Source of the DNA: Rhodococcus sp. X156
Lineage (GTDB): Bacteria; Actinomycetota; Actinomycetes; Mycobacteriales; Mycobacteriaceae
NCBI RefSeq assembly: GCF_004006015.1
Contig: NZ_CP034766.1
Coordinates: 3,505,001 to 3,569,000, forward strand
Reading direction: 5' to 3'
Length of the DNA stretch: 64,000 bases
The translations under genes and the position numbers were made by a program. The notes below the pieces were generated by a model. The model did not search any database. It saw only the letters and a list, made by a program, of their open reading frames with translations, and had not been told where the DNA came from. Below, piece after piece: positions 39,379 through 47,867 of the stretch (positions within the stretch are counted from its first letter, which is position 1; each line of letters starts with the position of its first letter).

Positions 39379-40617
39379 TCACGAGGCCGGCAGCCACGTC
39401 CTGACCGCCGTCACCAGCGCGCTCACGCCGATGCTCAGGGTCGGCTCGATGGCGGGGGCGTACCGGGGCGAGTGGTTGGACGGGATGCTCGCCATGGCGG
39501 GATCGGTCAGGTCGCCGGTGGTGAACAGGGCGGGATCGGTTCCCCCCAGCAGCCAGTAGGACAGCGGGGCGTTGGCCGCGGTCGCGAGGTTTCCGACGTC
39601 CTCGCTGCCGGCCCCGGCGCCCGGGTCCATGATGTTGCCCGCGCCCAGCCACTGGGCGAACGCCTCCAGCGTCCTCGACAGCGCGGTCGGGTCGTTCACC
39701 ACGATGGGGAAGCGCTCCGTCTCGGTGATCACGGGTTGCTCCGGAGCCCCCGCGGCGGCCGCCTCGGCCCTTGCGATGCGCTCCACGCTCGTGAGCATCT
39801 GCTGGCGAACCGCTTCGGTGTAGCTGCGGAGGTTCAGCCTCAGCTCGGCCTCCCCCGGAATGACGTTGGCCGCGTCGCCGGCGCGCAGCGCGCCGACGGT
39901 GAGGACTGCGACGTCGGTGCTCGGAACCTCTCGGGAGACGATGGTCTGCAGCCGCAGCACCGTGGCCGCCGCCATGACGACGGGATCGATGGAGCTCTGC
40001 GGCATGGAGCCGTGGGCGCCCTTGCCGATCATTCGCACGCTGAGCGAGTCCGAACCTGCGTAGGCCGGGCCCGGGTGCGCGGCGATCTTCCCGGCGGGCA
40101 GCGGGGCCACGTGCTGGCCCAGCACGACGTCGGGCCGGGGGAACCGCTCGAACAGCCCGTCGTCCACCATCGCCTGCGCACCGGACCCCAGCTCCTCCGC
40201 CGGCTGGAAGACCAGCACGAGCGTGCCTGCCCAGCCCGCGCCGTCGGCGGCGAGGGTCTCCGCGGCGCCCAGCAGGCAGGTGATGTGCAGGTCGTGGCCG
40301 CAGGCGTGCGCCACCGGCACGGTGTTGCCTGCCTCGTCCACGGCGGTTGCGGTGCTCGCATAGTCCAGTCCGGTCTCCTCCTTCACCGGCAGGGCGTCCA
40401 TGTCCGCCCGCAGCAGGGCCACCGGCCCGCTGCCGCGCTGCAGGACCGCCACCACGCCGGTCTTGCCCACCCCGGTGGTGACGGTGAAGCCCAGCGCGGC
40501 AAGCCGATCCGCGATGATTCCGGCCGTGCGGTGCTCCTGGTAGCCGAGCTCGGGGTGGCGGTGCAGGTCCTTGTAGAGCTCGGCAAGAGACGGATCAGCG
40601 GTGGCTGGGTGCGACAT
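39379..40617 (-). CDS. M20-family amidohydrolase (aminoacylase/hippurate-hydrolase type)
   Basis: 412 residues. Metal ligands are visible as LRADMDALPV, AHACGHDLH (HACGHD) and QPAEELGSG, with the catalytic Glu in this last block; the dimerisation domain occupies about 190-300 (IGKGAHGSMPQSSIDP). It hydrolyses N-acyl amino acids or related amides with one or two zinc ions. ATG 40617 has GAGAGGA about 9 bases upstream. It has no operon partner; the next gene on this strand starts 130 bases upstream at its end (40748). IAA-amino-acid hydrolase-like and carboxypeptidase forms cannot be told apart. Confidence 0.9.
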   Translation of the reverse strand: MSHPATADPSLAELYKDLHRHPELGYQEHRTAGIIADRLAALGFTVTTGVGKTGVVAVLQRGSGPVALLRADMDALPVKEETGLDYASTATAVDEAGNTVPVAHACGHDLHITCLLGAAETLAADGAGWAGTLVLVFQPAEELGSGAQAMVDDGLFERFPRPDVVLGQHVAPLPAGKIAAHPGPAYAGSDSLSVRMIGKGAHGSMPQSSIDPVVMAAATVLRLQTIVSREVPSTDVAVLTVGALRAGDAANVIPGEAELRLNLRSYTEAVRQQMLTSVERIARAEAAAAGAPEQPVITETERFPIVVNDPTALSRTLEAFAQWLGAGNIMDPGAGAGSEDVGNLATAANAPLSYWLLGGTDPALFTTGDLTDPAMASIPSNHSPRYAPAIEPTLSIGVSALVTAVRTWLPAS

Positions 40618-40747
40618 CGGGGCGTCCTCTCGGCAGGCCTGCGCGGCCCACGCGCGTCGAACACCGCGAAAGACCCTCCCACCAGTCATACGCCGATCGG
40701 GCCCCGGGCGGCAGGGCCACGATCGGCCCCACCCGCACCCGACCAGG

Positions 40748-41260
40748 TCAGGGCAGGTGGCAGCCCGTCGCGCCGCTCACCAGCGTGGTGACCTTGGTGC
40801 CCAGGTCGAGGTAGGCCCCGTCCGGCGAGACGAACCGAACCTGGTGGTTGTCGGGCCGGTCCACCTTGACCACCACCTCGGTGAACCCGGCGTCGGCGGC
40901 GAGCCGCTGGGCCGCCTCCTGGGCGGCCGCCCACTGCTCGTGAATGGCCCGGGGGGCGAGCAGGTCGCCGACGAACACCGTGGTCGCGTCCAGGCCGCTG
41001 AAGGGGGCACCACAGCCGGCGCTGCTCTGCTCGCCGACCGGCTGCCACTCCAGCCCACCGGCAGCCTGGCTCACCGCCTGGGCGACGGCGTCGCGCAGCG
41101 AGACCACCGAGGCGGTGGCCTCCGCGGAGCTGGGCCGCGCCTGCAGCACCGAACGGGCCTCGTCGGCATTCATGGTTTCTCCCGAGGTTGTGCTGCACCC
41201 GACGAGCAGGGCAGCGGTGGCGATGACGACGGCCACGGCGCTTCGCCGGACAGCCGTCAC
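40748..41260 (-). CDS. LppA-like lipoprotein
   Basis: 170 residues. A signal peptide with lipobox LLVGC (Cys near 22) begins the protein; the mature part contains WQPVGEQSSAGCGAPF and ends LVSGATGCHLP, with two Cys that may form a disulfide, as in mycobacterial LppA-type lipoproteins. GTG 41260 overlaps the stop of the hydrolase gene by four bases (GTGA), so its translation is coupled. It is the third gene in a WXG100 - alpha/beta hydrolase - lipoprotein operon. It could be the envelope partner or immunity factor of the hydrolase; this is inference from operon order. Confidence 0.75.
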   Translation of the reverse strand: MTAVRRSAVAVVIATAALLVGCSTTSGETMNADEARSVLQARPSSAEATASVVSLRDAVAQAVSQAAGGLEWQPVGEQSSAGCGAPFSGLDATTVFVGDLLAPRAIHEQWAAAQEAAQRLAADAGFTEVVVKVDRPDNHQVRFVSPDGAYLDLGTKVTTLVSGATGCHLP

Positions 41261-42957
41261 AGGAAGGGGTTCCAGTTGACGACGTCACCAGCACCGAAGT
41301 GCTCGCCGTCCACGATGTCCGCGCGGTTGCCGGCGATCACCGCGGCCATGTTGTACTGCGCCATGGTGCCGTCCTTCACGTACTCGCTGTGCCCCTCCGA
41401 GCCCGAGCGCTCCTCCCCGTCCGGGGTGTATCCCGAGTCGGTGGACAGCGTGTTCACCCCGTCCATCTGGTTGGGGTCGTAGCCGAACGCGGCGAAGTCG
41501 GCCACGGGGTCGTTCTTGGCCTCCGCGACGAAGACGTGTCCCTCCGGCACCTTCAGGTCCTCGACGTGCGACGTGCCCAGGCCAGGGGAGCCGTAGAGCA
41601 CCGCGTTGTCCACCCCGGTGCCCTGCTGCAGGGCCAGCCCGGTGGTCAGCGAGCCGTAGGAGTGGCCGAGCGCCGTGAGGTTGGGGTCGGTCGGGCGCGA
41701 GGCGTCGATGCCGTTGAGGAAGCTGCTCAGGTTGTCCGCGCCCTTCTGCGCAGCCCCGTCGTTGGTGACCATGTCGTCGTTGTCGAAGTCGTCGAGGAAC
41801 CCGCCCATCGAGGGCGCCTCGTAACCCATCCAGGTGACGGTGGCGACGGTCTCGTCCGAGCGTCCGTCCAGGCGGAGCTGGCTGAGCGTCTCCTGCCGCA
41901 GCGCCGACTGGTCCTTGTCGTAGCCCTCCAGGCTGTCGCGAGTGTTGGAGTCGAGCCCCGAGGTGAACACCGACACGTGGTCGGCGGTGTCGACGTTGCC
42001 GGTGGCGATCGCCGTCTTGACCATGTCGCCAGAGCTGTCCAGCAGCAGCAGCTGCTTGTCGTCGCCCTCCAGGGTCGCCTCGATGGCATCCAGGTCCTTG
42101 AGCTTGTTGTTGACGACGTCGAGCCGCCCGTCGTCGAAGGTGAAGGCTCCGCCGAAGACGTTGTCGTCCAGGTTCTGCTGCAGCCGCTCGGCCTCCGCCT
42201 CCAGCGCCGCCCGCTCGTCGGCCAGGCGCGCCCGGTTGGCCTCGTCGCGGACCTCGGCCGGGACGCCGTCCATGTTGCCGACCACGTCTGGGTGGTTGCT
42301 CAGGTAGTCCTGCTGCTGCGCAGGGGTGAGGCTGTCCCACCAGGAGGCGTTCTCCGCGGGCGAGCCGTCCTCCGGCGGGGGCAGCGCTCTGAGGCGGCCG
42401 GAGTCGCTGCCGGTGGCGCCCGCGCCGTACAGGCTCGTCCCGTCACCGTCGTCGATCTCGTCGTGCGCCGCGGCCAGCAGCACCTTGGCCAGGTCGGCGT
42501 CCATGTCCGTGGCGGTGGCCAGCACCCGCTCGAGCCGTGTCACCAGCTCGTCGCGGATCCGCACCCGGTCGGCCTCCGCCGCCTCGGTCAGGCACATCTC
42601 GGGTGACGAGACGTCCCGGACCACGCCGTCGTCGCCGAGGCTGAAGCCGTGCTGCGAGGCGAGGGTGTCCGCCTCGCCGAGCATCTGCTGCAGCGTGGTG
42701 ACGGTGGCCCCGGCCTGGTCCAGCGCCCTGGCCACGGCCGCGGCCTGGGCGGCCGTGCGGCGCAGCGCCTCGGAGATCTCGCCGTGGCGGGTCTCGGCGG
42801 CGGTGGCGCCACCCCCCTGCCACTGCGCCGGTCGAGCGGACGCGTCGAGCTCGTCCTGCAGTCCCACGAGCGTGCCGCGGTGCCCCAGCGCGGCCGTCGC
42901 CGCCGAGTCGACCCCGCCGAACGACCAGCGGCGCACGTCCCCGATGGTGAGGCTCAC
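41257..42957 (-). CDS. ESX-like N-terminal domain fused to alpha/beta hydrolase (DUF1023-type)
   Basis: 566 residues. The first ~170 residues are helical with RRWSFGGVDSAA and a WQGGGA turn, resembling a WXG100 region. A linker with SWWDSLTPAQQQDYLSNHPD follows (about 210-230), a segment common in mycobacterial DUF1023 proteins. The C-terminal alpha/beta hydrolase has GHSYGS (Ser near 450) and downstream Asp and His candidates (DPVADF, EHFGAGD). The build suggests a type-VII-exported esterase or toxin. GTG 42957 overlaps the TGA of the WXG100-like gene by four bases, and its own stop overlaps the lipoprotein start. No secretion core is in the window. Confidence 0.8.
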   Translation of the reverse strand: MSLTIGDVRRWSFGGVDSAATAALGHRGTLVGLQDELDASARPAQWQGGGATAAETRHGEISEALRRTAAQAAAVARALDQAGATVTTLQQMLGEADTLASQHGFSLGDDGVVRDVSSPEMCLTEAAEADRVRIRDELVTRLERVLATATDMDADLAKVLLAAAHDEIDDGDGTSLYGAGATGSDSGRLRALPPPEDGSPAENASWWDSLTPAQQQDYLSNHPDVVGNMDGVPAEVRDEANRARLADERAALEAEAERLQQNLDDNVFGGAFTFDDGRLDVVNNKLKDLDAIEATLEGDDKQLLLLDSSGDMVKTAIATGNVDTADHVSVFTSGLDSNTRDSLEGYDKDQSALRQETLSQLRLDGRSDETVATVTWMGYEAPSMGGFLDDFDNDDMVTNDGAAQKGADNLSSFLNGIDASRPTDPNLTALGHSYGSLTTGLALQQGTGVDNAVLYGSPGLGTSHVEDLKVPEGHVFVAEAKNDPVADFAAFGYDPNQMDGVNTLSTDSGYTPDGEERSGSEGHSEYVKDGTMAQYNMAAVIAGNRADIVDGEHFGAGDVVNWNPFL

Positions 42958-43244
42958 GGCACGGCCCGGAAGTCGCGCGCGAGGGCACCGTCCTGGCTGG
43001 AGTACGCCTCGGCCGCGGTCTTGAGCCCGGTGGCGTGGGTGTCGACCTGGCTGGCCAGGCTGTCCACCCGCGCCTTCCACGCGGTGCCCAGCGTCGCCGC
43101 TGCCGAGGCGCTCTGCGACGCCGGCAGCGCGGTCTCCACGGTGTCGGCCACCACGGGCAGCTTCACCGCGCCCACCTGCTCAGCCAGGTCCTTCGCCGCC
43201 GCTGATGCTGCGCGGATCAGGTCCGGCACGGTCGTCAACGTCAT
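42954..43244 (-). CDS. WXG100-like protein, partner of the hydrolase
   Basis: 96 residues, the classic size, fully helical. The turn is TAWKARVDSL rather than strict WxG, so it would be the degenerate member of a heterodimer. ATG 43244 has GGGGGAGG about 6 bases upstream; a 20-residue longer reading is rejected. Its stop overlaps the start of the hydrolase gene (GTGA). It probably pairs with the N-terminal helical region of the hydrolase during export, as small ESX partners do for their effectors. Confidence 0.75.
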   Translation of the reverse strand: MTLTTVPDLIRAASAAAKDLAEQVGAVKLPVVADTVETALPASQSASAAATLGTAWKARVDSLASQVDTHATGLKTAAEAYSSQDGALARDFRAVP

Positions 43245-43412
43245 CTGGGGCCTCCCCCGAACCTCGTCCCGTCCGCAAACGCTTTCTGCGCCACACGGTC
43301 TCACGTGTCCTGGTCACCCTAACCGGCCGCCGCACCGCCTGGGGGCGTGCTGATGTTCCCAGCGCTGCCCGCGGCTCGGCCGTAGCCTTGCCGGCGGGGC
43401 GAGGGGGTGGCG

Positions 43413-44576
43413 ATGACGGCCGAACCAGCACGGACCGCGCACTGGGACCTGGTGGTCGTGGGCGCCGGGCCCGCCGGCTCTGCCACCGCCCTCGGCGCGC
43501 TGTCGGTCGACCCGAACCTGCGGGTGCTGCTGCTGGACCGCGACGTCTTTCCCCGCGACAAGACCTGCGGTGACGGCGTGACCCCGCACGTCCTGGACGC
43601 CCTGGCCGAGGTGGGGGTGCACGGCATGCTCGACGACTGGACGCCCGTGCCCCAGCTGCGGCTGGACCTGGGCGCCGACAGCGTCTGCCGGCCACTGGCG
43701 CGCCAGACCTGGGTGGTGCCGCGTGCCGTCCTGGACGCCCGCCTGGTGGCGGCAGCCACCGCGGCCGGTGCCGAGCTGGCCCAGCACCGGGTGCGCGCGG
43801 TGCGCCCGCACCCCGACCGGGTCGTGGTGGACGAGAAGCTCTCCGCCACGGTGCTCGTCGGGGCGGACGGCGCCCAGTCCCTGGTGCGCCGCGCCAGTGG
43901 GCTGACGCCGGTGCGCCGGCGGGCCCTGGCGCTTCGTGGCTACGCCCCCACCCCGACGGCCCGTGCCGCCCAGCAGGTGATCGCCTACGGCCACGGGCCC
44001 CAGCCCGCCTACGCGTGGTCGTTCGACCGGGGCGACGGCTACGCCAACGTGGGCTACGGGGAGCTGCTGCACCCGGCGGGGGCACCGCCCTCCCGTGCGC
44101 TGCTGCTGCGGCGGCTGGCCGAGCTGCTGCCCGGCGCCACCGACGGCGTGGCCGAGGTCAAGGGCCACCTGCTGCCGCTGTCGTCGTGGCGGTGGCCGCA
44201 CCCGCAGGGCCGGGTGCTGCTGGTCGGCGACGCGGCCGGGCTGGTCAACCCGATGACCGGGGAGGGCATCTACCACGCGGTGACCAGCGGCATCGTCGCC
44301 GGCCGCACCGCGGCCACCGCCATCAGGCAGGGGCTGGGCCACCTGGCGGGCGGGCGCTACCGGACGGCGCTGCGTGCCCGGCTCGGCTCGCACCAGCGGC
44401 ACACCGCGGCGGTGGCCCGGCTGTCCTCCAGCGGGTTGCTGGTGCGCGCGGGCATCCGGGCCGCGGCCGCCGACCAGGTGGTGTTCGACGACCTGGTGGA
44501 GGTGGGACTGGCGTTCGGCCGGGTCAGCCCACGCACCGTGGCCCGGGTGCTCGCCGGGCCACGGCGCAGCCGCTAG
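43413..44576 (+). CDS. geranylgeranyl-reductase family flavoprotein
   Basis: 387 residues. FAD motifs are VVVGAGPAGSATALGAL (about 15-31), the CGDGVTPHVLDAL that follows the first strand in this family, and GDAAGLVNPMTGEGIYHAV (about 276-294). These mark a GGR/menaquinone-reductase-like enzyme such as mycobacterial MenJ (Rv0561c), which saturates one prenyl double bond. Prenyl-lipid reduction in the membrane is therefore the best guess. The ATG at 43413 is preferred to GTG 43407 because GAGGGGG sits at a better distance. It converges on the CFA-type methyltransferase gene, with stops overlapping by four bases. Confidence 0.88.
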   Translation: MTAEPARTAHWDLVVVGAGPAGSATALGALSVDPNLRVLLLDRDVFPRDKTCGDGVTPHVLDALAEVGVHGMLDDWTPVPQLRLDLGADSVCRPLARQTWVVPRAVLDARLVAAATAAGAELAQHRVRAVRPHPDRVVVDEKLSATVLVGADGAQSLVRRASGLTPVRRRALALRGYAPTPTARAAQQVIAYGHGPQPAYAWSFDRGDGYANVGYGELLHPAGAPPSRALLLRRLAELLPGATDGVAEVKGHLLPLSSWRWPHPQGRVLLVGDAAGLVNPMTGEGIYHAVTSGIVAGRTAATAIRQGLGHLAGGRYRTALRARLGSHQRHTAAVARLSSSGLLVRAGIRAAAADQVVFDDLVEVGLAFGRVSPRTVARVLAGPRRSR

Positions 44577-45865
44577 CCCAGCCACTCCCCGCGGGTGGGC
44601 GGCAGGCCGCTGCGCAGCTGGGCGTCCGGACGCACCGCCAGCACCTGGTTGAGGCCGGTGCGCAGCTGCTCGAACGCCAGCGCCGACGCCGCCAGGTACA
44701 GCCGCCACACCCGCGCCCGGCCCGGACCGCCCAGCTCCACCGCCTCGTCCCACCGATCGTCCAGCCGCTGCACCCAGGCCCGGCAGGTGCGTGCGTAGTG
44801 CTCGCGCAGCGACTCCACGTCGCGCACCTCCAGCCCCGCCTGCTCCAAGGTGTCCACAGTGGTGGCCAGCGGGTGCAGCTCGCCGTCCGGGAACACGTAG
44901 CGCACCAGGAAGCTGCGCCGCGGGTCCATCACCGGGCCGGGCCGCCGGGAGATGGCGTGGTTGAGCAGCCGCCCACCCGGGGCCAGCAGCCCGTGCACCT
45001 GGTTGGCGTAGACCTGCAGCTGCTCCTGCCCGACGTGCTCGGCCATGCCGATGCTGGAGATGGCGTCGTAGGGCCCGTCGGACACCTCGCGGTAGTCCTG
45101 CAGCCGGATCTCCACCAGGTCGCTGAGCCCGGCCTCGGCCACCCGCTTGCGGGCCAGCTCGGCCTGGGCGGTGGAGATGGTGACCCCCACCGCGTGCACG
45201 CCGTGCTCGCGGGCGGCGTGCAGCACCATCCCGCCCCAGCCGCAGCCGATGTCCAGCAGCCGCATGCCCGGGCGCAGGCCCAGCTTGGTGGCGATGAGTG
45301 CGTACTTGGCCTCCTGCGCCTGGTCCAGGGTGGACTCCGGGGTCGGCCAGTAGCCGCAGGAGTAGGTCATCGTCTCGCCCAGCACCAGGCGGTAGAACTC
45401 GTTGCCGACGTCATAGTGGTGCGCGATGGCGTCAGCGTCCCGGCGCAGCGCATGCCGGCGGCCCCGCAGCCGGGACTCCTCCGGCGGCGGCGCCGGCGGC
45501 AGCCCCACCGCCCGCAGCCGCAGCGCGGTGCGCACCGCCCCGAGCCGGTCCGGCCAGCTCAGCGACAGGTCGGGGCGCTCCTCGGCGGCGAGCAGGTCCG
45601 GCAGCGACAACGCGGCGTACAGGTCACCCTCGATGTCCAGGTCACCACTGACGTAGGCGCGGCCCAGGCCCAGCTCGTCCGGGCTCCACAGGAAGCGCCG
45701 CATTGCCCGCGGCGTGCGAATCACCAGAGTTGCCGGGGAGTCGGGTGGTCCGGCCTCGGAGCCGTCCCAGGCACGCAGCCGCAGCGGGAAGTCCTCGCCC
45801 AGCAGACCGCGCAGGATCGGACGGAGCTCCTCCACCACCGGCCGGCGCTGGCCGGAAGCCCTCAC
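44573..45865 (-). CDS. cyclopropane-fatty-acyl-phospholipid synthase family methyltransferase (UfaA1-like)
   Basis: 430 residues. The N-terminal domain (about 1-130) has GRAYVSGDLDIEGD, a CFA-synthase lipid-binding region. The methyltransferase half has AHHYDVGNEFYRLVLG, MTYSCGYW and the AdoMet loop LLDIGCGWGGMVLHAA, then IGMAEHVG and HAISRRPGP. It adds a methylene or methyl group to unsaturated membrane acyl chains, as in tuberculostearate or cyclopropane formation. GTG 45865 has GAGGTG 6 bases upstream and overlaps the ferredoxin stop by four bases. The ferredoxin-methyltransferase coupling is unusual; an electron donor could serve a reductive step such as in 10-methyl lipid formation, but the partner reductase is not here. 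Confidence 0.9.
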   Translation of the reverse strand: MRASGQRRPVVEELRPILRGLLGEDFPLRLRAWDGSEAGPPDSPATLVIRTPRAMRRFLWSPDELGLGRAYVSGDLDIEGDLYAALSLPDLLAAEERPDLSLSWPDRLGAVRTALRLRAVGLPPAPPPEESRLRGRRHALRRDADAIAHHYDVGNEFYRLVLGETMTYSCGYWPTPESTLDQAQEAKYALIATKLGLRPGMRLLDIGCGWGGMVLHAAREHGVHAVGVTISTAQAELARKRVAEAGLSDLVEIRLQDYREVSDGPYDAISSIGMAEHVGQEQLQVYANQVHGLLAPGGRLLNHAISRRPGPVMDPRRSFLVRYVFPDGELHPLATTVDTLEQAGLEVRDVESLREHYARTCRAWVQRLDDRWDEAVELGGPGRARVWRLYLAASALAFEQLRTGLNQVLAVRPDAQLRSGLPPTRGEWLG

Positions 45866-46083
45866 GGGAACACCTCGTCGCCGGTCTGCGCGTCGGTGGC
45901 GGAGATGGCCTCCACCGGGCAGCTCTCCATCGCCTCCTGCACCTCCGGGGAGTCCTGGACGGGGTTGGTGGCTACCACCGTCTGCCGCTCCGGTCCCTCC
46001 AGGAACACCTCCGGGGCGCTGCCGCGGCAGTACGCCGAGCCGATGCAGGTGGCGTCAACCTCGACGTTCAACGAACGAGCCAT
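45862..46083 (-). CDS. ferredoxin, [3Fe-4S] P450-partner type
   Basis: 73 residues. Three ligating Cys: TCIGSAYC (13 and 19) and SCPVEAIS (55), the Cx5C...CP pattern of actinobacterial 3Fe-4S ferredoxins that feed P450s. ATG 46083 has GAGGAGGG about 5 bases upstream. It is divergent from the P450 across a 100-base intergenic region, so both probably share control. The downstream methyltransferase is translationally coupled to it. Confidence 0.93.
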   Translation of the reverse strand: MARSLNVEVDATCIGSAYCRGSAPEVFLEGPERQTVVATNPVQDSPEVQEAMESCPVEAISATDAQTGDEVFP

Positions 46084-46097
46084 GGATCCCTCCTCGG

Positions 46098-46111
46098 TAG
46101 AACATGTTCTT
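46098..46111. promoter_or_regulatory. KstR-like operator between ferredoxin and P450 genes
   Basis: A perfect palindrome AGAACATGTTCT (46099-46110) lies in TAGAACATGTTCTT. It matches the KstR consensus TnnAACnnGTTnnA at every fixed position but the last. It overlaps the -35 of the promoter assigned to the P450. Confidence 0.7.
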
Positions 46112-46138
46112 GACCGGCCCATCTGCGCTGGTTACCGT
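46110..46138 (+). promoter_or_regulatory. predicted promoter of the P450 gene
   Basis: TTGACC (46110-46115) and TACCGT (46133-46138) with a 17-base spacer. The -35 overlaps the KstR-like palindrome, so a bound repressor would block it. Confidence 0.65.
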
Positions 46139-46183
46139 GGTTCTGGTCGTGTGACGCAGCGCACTTGATCGGAGGATCGTCCG

Positions 46184-47446
46184 ATGACAGCGTCTGAGCA
46201 AGGCCACACCCCCACCAAGCGCGGTTGTCCGGTGAACGTCGACCTGATGAATCCGGACACGTTCGCTGCCGGCCAGCCCCTGGGTGAGTTCGCCACCATC
46301 CGCGAAGAGGCCCCCGTGTCCTGGTACCCGGCACCGGGCACCTCCGGGGACGGCTTCTGGCTGGTGACCACCCGGGCGGACATCGAGGAGGTGTCCCGCC
46401 AGCCCGACGTCTTCTCCTCCTACGAGCGCGGCACCATCATCAGCGCCGACACCTTCGGCCAGCCCGAGGAGCAGCTGCAGACCATGCGGCTGCTCATGCT
46501 CAACATCGATCCCCCGGAGCACAGCCACCTGCGCAACATCGTGCAGCGGGCCTTCACTCCCCGCACCATCCGCAGCCTCGAGCCGCAGCTCACCGAGTTC
46601 GCCCACCAGATCGTCGACCGAGCCCTGGCCCAGGGTGCGGGCGACTTCGTGGAGGACATCGCCTCGGAGATGCCGCTGCTGGCCCTGTGCGAGCTGATGG
46701 GCATCCCCAACGCCGACCGCGCCAAGATCTTCGAGCTGTCCAACCGCATGGTGGGCTTCGACGACCCGGAGTACCAGACCTCCCCGGCGGATGGTCAGGT
46801 CGCGTCCATGGAGATGTACGTCTACGCCGACGAGCTCGCCGCCGAGCACCGGGCGAACCCCAAGGACGACATCATCTCCCGGCTGCTGCGGGCCGAGATC
46901 GACGGCGACAACCTCACCTCCGAGCAGTTCGACGTCTTTTTCCTGCTGCTGGCGGTCGCCGGCAACGAGACCACCCGCAACGCGATCTCGCACGGGATGC
47001 AGGCGTTCTTCGACAACCCCGAGCAGTGGGAGATCTTCAAGACCGAGCGGCCGCTGGACACCGCGGCGGAGGAGATCATCCGCTGGGCCACCCCGGTGAT
47101 GCACTTCCAGCGGACCGCCATGCGCGACTACGTGCTGGGCGGCCAGCAGGTGAGCAGGGGCGAGCGAGTGCTGCTGATGTACACGGCAGCCAACCGGGAC
47201 GGCGCCGCCATCGCCGAGCCGGACACCTTTGACGTGCGCCGCGAGGCCAACCCGCACGTGGCCTTCGGCGGTGGCGGCCCGCACTTCTGCCTGGGCGCCA
47301 ACCTGGCGCGGGCGGAGGTCCGGATCATGTTCGACGTGCTGGCCGACCGCATCCCGGACATCACCCCCACCGAGCCCCCCCGGGCGCTGCGGTCGATGTT
47401 CATCAACGGGATCAAGCGGATGCCGGTGCGCTACCCCGCCACCTGA
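46184..47446 (+). CDS. cytochrome P450, CYP125/CYP124/CYP142-like
   Basis: 420 residues. The heme loop is FGGGGPHFCLGANLAR with Cys369; the I-helix oxygen site is VAGNETTRNAISHGM; the ExxR region is EEIIRWATPV. The I-helix and heme region follow mycobacterial CYP125/CYP124/CYP142, which hydroxylate the terminal carbon of cholesterol or methyl-branched lipid side chains. The ATG at 46184 has GGAGGA about 7 bases upstream. A divergent 3Fe-4S ferredoxin gene and a KstR-like operator strengthen the sterol/branched-lipid assignment; the exact substrate is inference. Downstream is a weak remnant and a strong hairpin. Confidence 0.92.
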   Translation: MTASEQGHTPTKRGCPVNVDLMNPDTFAAGQPLGEFATIREEAPVSWYPAPGTSGDGFWLVTTRADIEEVSRQPDVFSSYERGTIISADTFGQPEEQLQTMRLLMLNIDPPEHSHLRNIVQRAFTPRTIRSLEPQLTEFAHQIVDRALAQGAGDFVEDIASEMPLLALCELMGIPNADRAKIFELSNRMVGFDDPEYQTSPADGQVASMEMYVYADELAAEHRANPKDDIISRLLRAEIDGDNLTSEQFDVFFLLLAVAGNETTRNAISHGMQAFFDNPEQWEIFKTERPLDTAAEEIIRWATPVMHFQRTAMRDYVLGGQQVSRGERVLLMYTAANRDGAAIAEPDTFDVRREANPHVAFGGGGPHFCLGANLARAEVRIMFDVLADRIPDITPTEPPRALRSMFINGIKRMPVRYPAT

Positions 47447-47510
47447 CTCAGCACCACCCGTCTGGCGCAGCACCCGCCTGATCCCCCAACCGGGTCAGCG
47501 AGGAGACACC

Positions 47511-47867
47511 ATGCCCACCGTGACCGACCAGCCAGCAAAGACGGTCCTCGACGGCGCAACATCCCTCGCCTGCTCTGAGCTGAGGCCGCCCCGACCCAAC
47601 CGCCTTTTCCTGCGGCACACGTCACAAATGGCTCAAGGGTGGCGTCGAGAGTCCGCGACCGCCGATCCGGAAATGGCGCTCCACCCTTGTCGCCGGCGCA
47701 CGGAGTGCAGTGCAGGAAAATGTCCCCTCTCCGCGACTGCGGAGAGGGGACATCGTCTCGTGCTGCCGCGCGGAGCGCGGCGGCCGGTCAGGAGCCGTTG
47801 TAGCTCTCGCGGCTGCCGGACTTCGCCAGGCCACGGGCGATCATGTAGCCGATGCTCAGCCAGGTGA
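47511..47867 (+). pseudogene. possible gene remnant after the P450
   Basis: An ATG at 47511 is preceded by a strong GCGAGGAGACACC, and the first ~24 residues (MPTVTDQPAKTVLDGATSLA) look coding, but the frame then becomes Arg/Cys/Pro-rich and runs through the 47720-47753 hairpin into an opposing gene. It is best read as a truncated 5' end of a lost gene, or a very short peptide. The rest of the 47447-47787 stretch holds only that hairpin. Confidence 0.35.
47720..47753 (-). terminator. intrinsic terminator of the small membrane protein gene, probably bidirectional
   Basis: Arms 47721-47734 and 47739-47752 (TGTCCCCTCTCCGC and complement) are perfect around a GACT loop; one more A-T pair extends each side. 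On the minus strand it is followed by TTTT. It lies between the convergent P450 and membrane-protein genes. Confidence 0.88.
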
